Positions 57,305 through 64,000 of a stretch of DNA of 64,000 bases are shown here, piece by piece. This DNA is from Verrucomicrobiaceae bacterium (GTDB taxonomy: Bacteria; Verrucomicrobiota; Verrucomicrobiia; Verrucomicrobiales; Verrucomicrobiaceae). The position numbers and the translations under genes are program-made. Location of the stretch: assembly GCA_015075365.1 (NCBI GenBank), contig JABTUN010000002.1:496001-560000 (forward strand), read 5' to 3'. The notes below the pieces were generated by a model. The model was not told where the DNA came from. It made no database searches and worked only from the letters and a program-made list of their open reading frames with translations. The first letter of the stretch is position 1. Each line of letters starts with the position of its first letter.

Positions 57305-57757
57305 ATGCTCAGTACGCGCCAAAACCCTCTCCCCCAGCTCCTCTGGCTCTGCGAAGCCCGCTCCTGGCTCCGCCATCAGGTGCCCCTTCTCGGCAGCATC
57401 ATCGCTGGGCGACCCGAGCTTCAGGAGGGGCGTGTGGATGGCTGCATCGACATCGATCCCACGGCGCTGCGCCTGCCGAAAAACGCCCGCACCTTCGCGC
57501 TGAAAGTCCGCGGCGATTCGATGCGGAATGCGGCCATTTTGGAGGGCGACATCGTCATCATGGAGTTCCGCGAGGCACGGCACGGTGACATCGTGGCGGC
57601 CCTGATCGACGGCGAGACGACATTGAAGCGCTTCGTGGTGCAAAATGGGGTTCCTTACCTCCGAGCCTCGAACCCGAAGTATCCCGACCTCATCCCGGCC
57701 CGCGAACTGGTCATCCAGGGCGTGCTGATCGCCCTGCTGCGGCTTTCCGAAAGGTGA
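57305..57757 (+). CDS. UmuD/LexA-like S24 self-cleaving peptidase
   Basis: 150 residues with no DNA-binding domain. Cleavage-site-like AG at 34-35 (GSIIAGRPE), nucleophile Ser72 in VRGDSMRNAAILEGD, general base Lys108 in ETTLKRF. This is the layout of UmuD, which after RecA-stimulated self-cleavage activates a translesion polymerase. The next gene starts 6 bp later and encodes that polymerase, here a Y/C-family fusion instead of UmuC. Confidence 0.9.
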   Translation: MLSTRQNPLPQLLWLCEARSWLRHQVPLLGSIIAGRPELQEGRVDGCIDIDPTALRLPKNARTFALKVRGDSMRNAAILEGDIVIMEFREARHGDIVAALIDGETTLKRFVVQNGVPYLRASNPKYPDLIPARELVIQGVLIALLRLSER

Positions 57758-57763
57758 TGCGCC

Positions 57764-60700
57764 ATGATTCTGCACTTCGATGCGGACGCGTTTTTCGCCT
57801 CTGTCGAGCAAGCGGCTGATCCGAAGCTGCGCGGGCGGCCCATCGCTGTTGGCGGCGAGCGGCGGGGCATCATTGCCAGCGCCAGCTACGAGGCGCGGAA
57901 GATGGGCATCTACACGCCCATGCCCACCGCACGGGCAAAGAAGCTCTGCCCCGGCCTCATCGTGCTGCCATGTGATTTCGACAAATACGAGCGCTTCTCG
58001 CACCTGATGTTCTCGTATGCCTATGACTTCACGCCGGTCGTGGAACATGCCTCGATTGACGAATGCTACCTCGACCTACACGGCGCACGTCAGACTAGGG
58101 CCGGTGATGCCGCCGCGAAGATGCAGAAAGCCATCGCGCAGAGCCTCAAACTTTCCGTTTCGGTCGGCGTCGGCGCAAACAAGCTCGTCTCGCAAATCGC
58201 CAGCAAGCTGCGGAAGCCGCACTGCTTCATCGAGGTGGCTCCAGGGCACGAGCAGGGCTTCCTTTGGCCCCTGGAAAACAAATGGCTGCCACAGGTCGGC
58301 CCTCAACTCGCGGCCAGACTGAACACCGCCGGCCTTCGCCGCGTGGAGCACATCGCGCACACGCCGGTGGACGAGCTTTCTCTGCTCGTCGGCAGCGGAG
58401 CCCCCACCCTGCGCGATTACGCCCTCGGCAACGATCAGCGCCCGGTGATCTGCGACACCCCGGCGGCGAAGAGCTACGGCGAGCAGGAAACATTCAACCA
58501 GGACACCACCGACACCGTTTTCATCACCGCACGCCTCCGTGCGATGGCGGACACCCTCATGCGCCGCGTGCGGGAAGACGGCAAAAGCATCCGCACCGTC
58601 ACCCTGCGCCTGCGCTACAACGACATGGACGAGGTCACCCGTGCCGCCAGCCTCGACGAACCCACCGACCTCGAACACGACCTCTACCCGCTGCTCTCCG
58701 CCCTGCTGAAAAAGGCTTGGGAGCGCCGCGTGAGCATCCGACTCATCGGCCTGCGCTTCACCAAGATCTACGAGAGCCGTTTCAGCGCCGTTTTGCCGCT
58801 GGAGGTGGCCGATGTGAAGCGCGAGAGGCTGCACACGCTCTCCCTCGTTATCGACGAACTACGCGGTTCCCAGCGTAGCATCATGCGCGGGCATGATCTC
58901 TGGCTGACCCAACACCGTAACGCTCCCCGGCAAACCTTACCAAAGCCCCGGCTGGTCACCGATCCCACCGCCAGCGTCACCAATCGCGTCCTGCGGGAAC
59001 GGCCAAGCAACGAAAATCAGGTTTCCTGGGCTCAAAAAAGTAACGCCATAAAAGTAACTTCAGCGCTCAACGTGAAGAGCTGCTTCAGTTTCCTCGACTC
59101 CACGCTGACCATCCCCGCCATCATCGAGGCCGCCGTGGAGCATGACATGCCCGCCGTCGCGCTCATGGACCGGAATCTGCACGCCGCCGTGCCGTTTTTT
59201 CAGGCCGCAACCGCCGCCGGCATCAAGCCCATCATCGGGGCGGAATTGGCCTCCGACCAAGGGCCGCTGCTCGCTTATGTCCAGAATCAAACTGGCTATG
59301 CCAACCTCTGCAACCTGCTTTCAAGTAATGTTAAAAGCGTTACAAATGAGAGCATTCGAAACTACCGGGGCGGGTTGATCATCGTCCCGGCAGCCTCTCA
59401 GCCTGAGATGCGCTACCGCAAAGCCGAGGACAGAGTCTTCTTCAACATCCTGCAAAGTATGAAGACCCTCACGCTGTTGCATGAGGCTCATCCTCAAAAG
59501 AGAAAGGGCGACTTCACCTTTCGCCCAGGCCATGCAGCGGAAGACATCGTTGAGAGTTGCGAGTTCGCCTTCGACTTTAAAACACTACGCTTTCCGCGTT
59601 ACATTCCGGCTGATGGCTCCACACCGGCCGCCATGCTGCGTCAGCTCGCCCACGCCGGGCTGAGAAACCGCTATGGAACCAAGGCCCGGCAGCATGAAGC
59701 CCAGCTCCGTGAGGAACTTTCCATCATCGCCGAGGTCGGCTACGAGGAGTATTTCCTCACCGTCTGGCACCTGCTGCAGGAGTGTGCAGCACGCGGGATC
59801 GGCTGGATCACGCGCGGCAGCGCCGCCGACTCGCTCGTCTGCTACTGCCTTGGCATCAGCAACGTCTGCCCCATCCGTTTTGAGCTGTATTTTAAGCGCT
59901 TCCTCAATCGCGACCGCATGGCGCTGCAAAAGCTGCCGGACATCGACATCGACTTTGCCCACGACCGCAAAGACGACGTGGTGAGGCTCCTGCTCGACCG
60001 CTACGGCCCTGAGCACGCCGCCATTGTAGGCGGGTTCAATACCTTCCAGGCCCGTTCCGCCTTTGGCGATGTCGCCAAGGTGCTCGGTGTCGCCGAAAAC
60101 GAGATCCGCCGGCTCACCGAGCACATGCCGTGGACCGATGCCCGTCACGCCGCCGATGCCGTCGCCATGTCCCGCGAGTGCGACGCCAGCGCCTGGCAGG
60201 AGGAGCCGCTGCGCACTGCCCTGCTCATGGCGGGCATGCTCGACGGATTTCCCCGCTACCCGAAGATGCATCCATGCGGCGTCGTGCTCTCCCGCGATCC
60301 CATCCGCAGTCTCACGCCCACCTTCATCAGCGGCAAAGGCTGGCCCACCACCCACTTCGACATGGATGCCGTGGAGGCTGTCGGACTCATCAAGCTCGAC
60401 ATCCTCGCCCAGGGTGGCCTTGCCGTGCTGCGGGACACGCACAGCGTCATTTCGGCTCTGAGCCTGCCTTCCCTCGAAGTCGGTCTCGCAGGCCAGACCG
60501 AGAAACCAGCCCGCGAAGGCCCCATCGAGCCCTGGAGCGATCCCGGTGTCTGGAACATGATCGCCACCGGCAACGCCCGCGGCGTCCACCACATTGAAAG
60601 CCCTGCCATGACCAGCCTCGCCTGCATGGCCGATGTGCGCGACATTGACCGCCTCGTGGCCATTGTCTCCGTCATTCGCCCCGGAGCCGCCAACGGCCTC

Positions 60701-61975
60701 AAAAAGGCCCAATTCGCCCGCCGGGCTCAAGGGCTCGAACCCGTGGACTACACGCACGAAAGCCTCGCGCCCGTTTTGCGCTCCACGTTCGGCGTCGTGG
60801 CCTACGAGGAGCACATTTTGCAGATCTGTGAGGCCTTCGCCGGACTCGCCCCAGGCCGTGCCGACGTGCTGCGCCGTGCCTTGGTGAAGCAGGACATGAA
60901 GAAGGTCGAGGAACTGCGTCTTGAGTTCCTCGCCGCCTCCCGAGGCCGCCAGCATGACGAAACGACCATCGCCAAGGTCTGGGACCTCGTCGCCGGATTC
61001 CAGGGCTATGCCTTCTGCCGTGCCCACAGCACCGCCTATGCCGTCGAGGCCTATCAAGGAGCCTACGCCAAGCACTACCACCCCGCCGAGTTCATGGCCG
61101 CCGTGCTCAGCAACGGCAAAGGCTTCTACTCCGCGCTGGTCTATACGCTGGAGTGCCGCCGCCTCGGCATCGGCTTCCTCTCCCCCTGCGTGAACCACCC
61201 CGGCGATGCCTTCACCGTCGAGGTCTCCGACGCCCCCGCTGGCACTTCTGCCCCACCGTTGAGCAAAGCCATCCGCGTCCCCCTGCGCTGCATCAAAGAC
61301 CTCTCCGAGGCCACCTTAGGCCGCTGGAGGGCTGAACTCGCCCAGAGCCCTTTCACCAGTGTGAGCGACTTCTGCACCCGTGTGCGCCCCGAAGGACCGG
61401 AAGCCCTCAACCTCATCCGCACCGGTGCCTTTGACCGGCTCGGCGGCAACCGCACCGAGCAGTTCTGGCGCTGCCTCCATGCGTCTCACGACGTCAGCGC
61501 CGGCGCAGGCTGGCTTTTCCAAGGCGCAGCCGAGTCCGACATCCGCGCCACCTTCCGCGAGGAGCCCACCGCTCTGCAAAAGCTCCAGGATGAGTTGGAA
61601 CTCTTCAGCTACACTATCACCGGCCACCCGCTCGACCTGCATCCGCACATCGCAGGGGACACCTACTGCCCCATCGCCGACCTGCATCGCTACCACGGCC
61701 AGCGCGTCACCGTCTGCGGCCTCATCATCGTCAGCCGCCACCACATGCAGCAAAACGGCCAGCCCATGAAGTTCATCTCCATCTGCGACCGCACCGGCAT
61801 CGTCGAATGCGAGATCTTCGCCGCCGCCTACCGCCTCTACGGCCTGAACACCGTCCGCCACCCCGTCGTGCAAATCACCGCCGACGTGAAGCCCTTCGAC
61901 AACGGCCAAGGCTGCACCCTGGAGGTCTTGCGGGTGCAGCAGGCCAGGACGAAGAATCCGCCTGCGAAACCATGA
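57764..61975 (+). CDS. Fusion of DinB-type Y-family polymerase and DnaE2-like Pol III alpha
   Basis: 1403 residues in one uninterrupted frame. Residues about 1-390 are a full Y-family polymerase: FDADAFFASVEQ (Asp6, Asp8), SIDECYLD (Asp99, Glu100), thumb/HhH region, and a little finger (TVTLRLRYNDMDEV, SIRLIGLRFTKI). A linker of about 40 residues follows. From about 430 it is a C-family polymerase: PHP-like domain in which the usual metal-binding HxH and DHG motifs read LNVKSC and MDRN, so nuclease activity is probably lost; RGSAADSLVCYCLG; palm PDIDIDF (725-731) and KLDIL (Asp879) with all three catalytic Asp; fingers; C-terminal HhH and OB fold (QRVTVCGLIIVSRHH). The pattern is closer to DnaE2 than replicative DnaE. 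Likely an error-prone translesion polymerase that inserts with one active site and extends with the other. Confidence 0.93.
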   Translation: MILHFDADAFFASVEQAADPKLRGRPIAVGGERRGIIASASYEARKMGIYTPMPTARAKKLCPGLIVLPCDFDKYERFSHLMFSYAYDFTPVVEHASIDECYLDLHGARQTRAGDAAAKMQKAIAQSLKLSVSVGVGANKLVSQIASKLRKPHCFIEVAPGHEQGFLWPLENKWLPQVGPQLAARLNTAGLRRVEHIAHTPVDELSLLVGSGAPTLRDYALGNDQRPVICDTPAAKSYGEQETFNQDTTDTVFITARLRAMADTLMRRVREDGKSIRTVTLRLRYNDMDEVTRAASLDEPTDLEHDLYPLLSALLKKAWERRVSIRLIGLRFTKIYESRFSAVLPLEVADVKRERLHTLSLVIDELRGSQRSIMRGHDLWLTQHRNAPRQTLPKPRLVTDPTASVTNRVLRERPSNENQVSWAQKSNAIKVTSALNVKSCFSFLDSTLTIPAIIEAAVEHDMPAVALMDRNLHAAVPFFQAATAAGIKPIIGAELASDQGPLLAYVQNQTGYANLCNLLSSNVKSVTNESIRNYRGGLIIVPAASQPEMRYRKAEDRVFFNILQSMKTLTLLHEAHPQKRKGDFTFRPGHAAEDIVESCEFAFDFKTLRFPRYIPADGSTPAAMLRQLAHAGLRNRYGTKARQHEAQLREELSIIAEVGYEEYFLTVWHLLQECAARGIGWITRGSAADSLVCYCLGISNVCPIRFELYFKRFLNRDRMALQKLPDIDIDFAHDRKDDVVRLLLDRYGPEHAAIVGGFNTFQARSAFGDVAKVLGVAENEIRRLTEHMPWTDARHAADAVAMSRECDASAWQEEPLRTALLMAGMLDGFPRYPKMHPCGVVLSRDPIRSLTPTFISGKGWPTTHFDMDAVEAVGLIKLDILAQGGLAVLRDTHSVISALSLPSLEVGLAGQTEKPAREGPIEPWSDPGVWNMIATGNARGVHHIESPAMTSLACMADVRDIDRLVAIVSVIRPGAANGLKKAQFARRAQGLEPVDYTHESLAPVLRSTFGVVAYEEHILQICEAFAGLAPGRADVLRRALVKQDMKKVEELRLEFLAASRGRQHDETTIAKVWDLVAGFQGYAFCRAHSTAYAVEAYQGAYAKHYHPAEFMAAVLSNGKGFYSALVYTLECRRLGIGFLSPCVNHPGDAFTVEVSDAPAGTSAPPLSKAIRVPLRCIKDLSEATLGRWRAELAQSPFTSVSDFCTRVRPEGPEALNLIRTGAFDRLGGNRTEQFWRCLHASHDVSAGAGWLFQGAAESDIRATFREEPTALQKLQDELELFSYTITGHPLDLHPHIAGDTYCPIADLHRYHGQRVTVCGLIIVSRHHMQQNGQPMKFISICDRTGIVECEIFAAAYRLYGLNTVRHPVVQITADVKPFDNGQGCTLEVLRVQQARTKNPPAKP

Positions 61976-62754
61976 GCGAGGAAATAACCCGCGCTGCATC
62001 ACCTCGGCAGCTCAAACTCTTCCATCTGGAGAACCCGCTCACGCTGCGTTTCGGGAACGATTTCTTTCGTTCGTTGCCCGAAGGCCCGGGTGTCTATTTC
62101 TTCCACGGAAGCGACGGGCGCTTGCTCTACATTGGGCAATCTTCCAACCTCCGCGCCCGGCTGGGCAGTTACCGCCATGTCGGTGAGGACAAGCACCCGC
62201 GCCGCACGCTGCGGCTGGTGGCACGGATTGCCCGCATTGAGTGGCGGGAGTGTGCTTCGGCAGAAGCAGCCATCGCAGAGGAAAGCCGCCTGCTCTTGGA
62301 GCATCGCCCGCCCTTCAATCGCGCCGGCGTGTGGAAAGGCGATCCCTGGTGGCTGATCGTTGAGGTGGAAACCGGCAACCTCACACTCCGGCTCCAGCAC
62401 GAGGCCAGACCCGGCAGTCTCGGGCCGCTCGTGCCTGCGGCGAGACACCGCCTGAGCACGTTGATTCGTGCGCTCCTGCGTCTTGCCAATCCGGGTTGGC
62501 ATCTGAGCGAGTTTCCGCACGGCCTCATGGCCTCGGCACTGCCGCGTGAGTGCCGGCTCCCGGTGTCTTCTCCCTCAAACTTCGTCGAAGGCCTCACAGT
62601 GGCCGTCACGGGCGATTTGGAGGCACTTCAGGCCGGGTTGGACGCTCTGCCTCCGCCTGTGACCGTGACCGAGCAGGCGTTCTGGCAGGAAGAACAGGAA
62701 CGATTGGAGAAACTCAAAGTTGTTGCCCCCCTCCGAAGCCGCTGCCTCGCCTGA
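61972..62754 (+). CDS. GIY-YIG nuclease-domain protein
   Basis: 260 residues. N-terminal GIY-YIG domain (GPGVYFFHGSDGRLLYIGQ, NLRARLGSY, Arg and Glu ligands in ECASAEAAIAEESRLL). The rest has no recognised domain. The ATG overlaps the polymerase stop (ATGA), so it is translationally coupled and belongs to the SOS operon. It may act like UvrC/Cho to incise damaged DNA, or process replication intermediates. Confidence 0.88.
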   Translation: MSEEITRAASPRQLKLFHLENPLTLRFGNDFFRSLPEGPGVYFFHGSDGRLLYIGQSSNLRARLGSYRHVGEDKHPRRTLRLVARIARIEWRECASAEAAIAEESRLLLEHRPPFNRAGVWKGDPWWLIVEVETGNLTLRLQHEARPGSLGPLVPAARHRLSTLIRALLRLANPGWHLSEFPHGLMASALPRECRLPVSSPSNFVEGLTVAVTGDLEALQAGLDALPPPVTVTEQAFWQEEQERLEKLKVVAPLRSRCLA

Positions 62755-62854
62755 ATTAAAGAAGTAGCCGCGTTATCAAGTCTAAATTTCTCCCTCGCAC
62801 GATCATGGTTGCTTGATGATGCGCGTTGCTCTCAAATGAGCATTCACCTCCCGA

Positions 62855-64000
62855 ATGTCTCCCGGCTCCATCGTCTCCTGTCGAAATCGCGACTGGGTTC
62901 TGCTTCCCGCAGATTCCCCAGATGAGATCCGGCTACGCCCGCTGACCGGAGCCACGGATGAAGTCGTGGCTCTTCACCGAAAGCTGGTGGACTTGGCCGG
63001 TTACAGCTATCCATCCGAGAGGGTCAAATCCTCCCAGTTTCCTCCGCCGGCGGTCACGGACCTTTCCACTGCTTCCTCCGCGCATCTTCTCTGGCAGTCT
63101 GCTCGCCTGACGCTTCGCGAGGGAGCCGCGCCATTCCGCTCTCTGGGGCGCATTTCCATTCGCCCGCGAACCTACCAGTTTGTGCCGCTACTCATGGCAC
63201 TGCGCTTGGACACGGTGCGCCTCATGATCGCCGACGACGTGGGCGTGGGTAAGACCATCGAGGCAGGGCTCATTGCGCGTGAAATGTGGGACAGAGGCGA
63301 AATCCGCCGCCTCTGTGTTTTGTGCCCCCCCTACCTCTGCGAACAATGGCAAAAGGAACTGGCCGAGAAGTTCAACCTCGACGCTGTAATCATTCGCTCT
63401 GGCACTGTCGGCCCGCTTGAGCGCAGGAAATCCGGCCCCGACAGCATCTACCGCTACTACCCGGTGCAGGTGGTGAGCATCGACTTCGTGAAGTCAGATC
63501 GAAATCGTCACAGCTTCCTCCAAGACTGCCCCGACTTCGTCATCGTGGACGAAGCGCATGGCTCAGCTTACGCCGAGGGCACGACCTCCGGGCAGCATCA
63601 GCGCCACGACCTCGTGCGCAGGCTCGCGGACAAAGAAGATCGTCACCTCATCCTTCTAAGCGCCACTCCTCACAGCGGTGTGGACAGCGCTTTCCGCTCT
63701 CTTCTCGGTCTCTTGCAGCCTGAGTTCGCCAACTGGGACACCTCCCACCTCGACGAGGCTCAGCGCATTTCACTGGCGCGTCATTTCGTCCAACGCACCC
63801 GCAAGGACATCACCACCGACTGGGAGGGGCAGCATTGCTTTCCTGACCGTGATCCGCGCGATGAGACTTACCGATTGTCGCCTGCCTATCGCGAGCTGTT
63901 CGAGCAAAGTTATTCCTTCTGCGCGGAACTCGTTCGTGTTACCAAGGACCGCACAGAGCGCGAGCAACGCGTGCGCTACTGGGCAGCCTTGGCGCTGCTT
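62855..64000 (+). CDS. SNF2-type helicase (3' end cut by window), possibly DISARM DrmD-like
   Basis: 382 residues are visible from the ATG at 62855, and the frame runs off the edge. SIRPRTYQFVPLLMALRL, ADDVGVGKTIEAGLIARE (Walker A), CVLCPPYLCEQWQKELAEKF, VVSIDFVKS, FVIVDEAHG (DEAH) and LILLSATPHSG are SF2/SNF2 motifs in the RapA/DrmD style. The GSIVSCRNRDWVLLP opening resembles N-termini of DISARM SNF2-like helicases. DISARM would need drmA, drmB and a methyltransferase beyond the edge. It is 100 bp after the GIY-YIG gene, same strand. Confidence 0.8.
   Translation, partial: MSPGSIVSCRNRDWVLLPADSPDEIRLRPLTGATDEVVALHRKLVDLAGYSYPSERVKSSQFPPPAVTDLSTASSAHLLWQSARLTLREGAAPFRSLGRISIRPRTYQFVPLLMALRLDTVRLMIADDVGVGKTIEAGLIAREMWDRGEIRRLCVLCPPYLCEQWQKELAEKFNLDAVIIRSGTVGPLERRKSGPDSIYRYYPVQVVSIDFVKSDRNRHSFLQDCPDFVIVDEAHGSAYAEGTTSGQHQRHDLVRRLADKEDRHLILLSATPHSGVDSAFRSLLGLLQPEFANWDTSHLDEAQRISLARHFVQRTRKDITTDWEGQHCFPDRDPRDETYRLSPAYRELFEQSYSFCAELVRVTKDRTEREQRVRYWAALALL

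Noticed and set aside
59585..61198. 537-codon minus-strand ORF
   Set aside because: Antisense to the polymerase fusion, with no motif; the sense frame has polymerase motifs throughout.

Overview
The window is high-GC DNA from a bacterium that is very probably a member of the Verrucomicrobiota, close to Verrucomicrobium/Prosthecobacter. The evidence is a complete set of five genes resembling the Akkermansia Amuc_1098-1102 pilus-like cluster, a DUF5009 acyltransferase, a c-type cytochrome of the planctomycete/verrucomicrobial type, Tat-exported Gfo/Idh oxidoreductases, and a perfect TGTTC-N4-GAACA palindrome (the published verrucomicrobial LexA motif) in front of a mutagenesis operon.

Layout. 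1-10.2 kb (minus strand): rho (cut by the window edge), coaE, the secretin / inner-membrane / PilM-PilN-like pilus assembly cluster, and a UDP-glucuronate decarboxylase. 10.3-17.2 kb: housekeeping genes (sugar-binding lipoprotein, trpF, squalene/phytoene synthase, quinone-oxidoreductase-like dehydrogenase, Rieske protein, low-Mr phosphatase, DUF5009 protein). 17.2-26.4 kb: defence cassette 1, a type I restriction-modification operon hsdM-hsdS-(HNH)-(macro)-(kinase-like)-hsdR. 26.4-37.6 kb: chromosomal genes (rsmB, sugar isomerase, oxidoreductase, aminotransferase, gcvH, ftsK, cytochrome, rRNA methyltransferase, vWA protein), many of them frameshifted in this sequence. 37.6-47.8 kb: defence cassette 2, a second type I R-M locus of which only the hsdM N-terminus and hsdR C-terminus remain, with a lower-GC Hachiman pair (hamA nuclease, hamB helicase) between them. 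47.8-51.5 kb: chromosomal genes (ABC ATPase, oxidoreductase, small membrane protein, rsmC). 51.6-64 kb: tRNA-Arg followed by a mobile-element-like block (terminase-small-like, DUF3987, CHC2 primase, excisionase-like HTH) and then an SOS cassette: YedK/HMCES, UmuD-like S24 peptidase, a giant Y-family/C-family DNA polymerase fusion and a GIY-YIG nuclease, followed by a SNF2-type helicase cut by the right edge.

Two things stand out. First, the 1403-residue protein at 57764-61975 joins a DinB-type translesion polymerase with intact catalytic residues to a DnaE2-like polymerase III alpha subunit whose palm aspartates are intact but whose PHP domain is degenerate. A LexA box and a UmuD-like peptidase lie directly upstream, so it looks like a one-polypeptide mutasome. 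Second, both defence cassettes have the same edges. On one side is a dispersed palindromic repeat abutting the hsdR 3' end. On the other is an array of 21-bp units beginning GCAT, then a ~190-nt conserved leader with hairpins, then a gene for a protein with a DQPEWH signature. Unit sequences differ between the two arrays while the leader is nearly identical, so this is a repeated module of unknown function that tracks the restriction loci.

Caution: between about 28 and 44.8 kb most long genes, including ftsK, carry several single-base frameshifts, many at homopolymers. I read these as mainly sequence errors, not mass gene decay; the truncations of hsdM2 and hsdR2 are real rearrangements.
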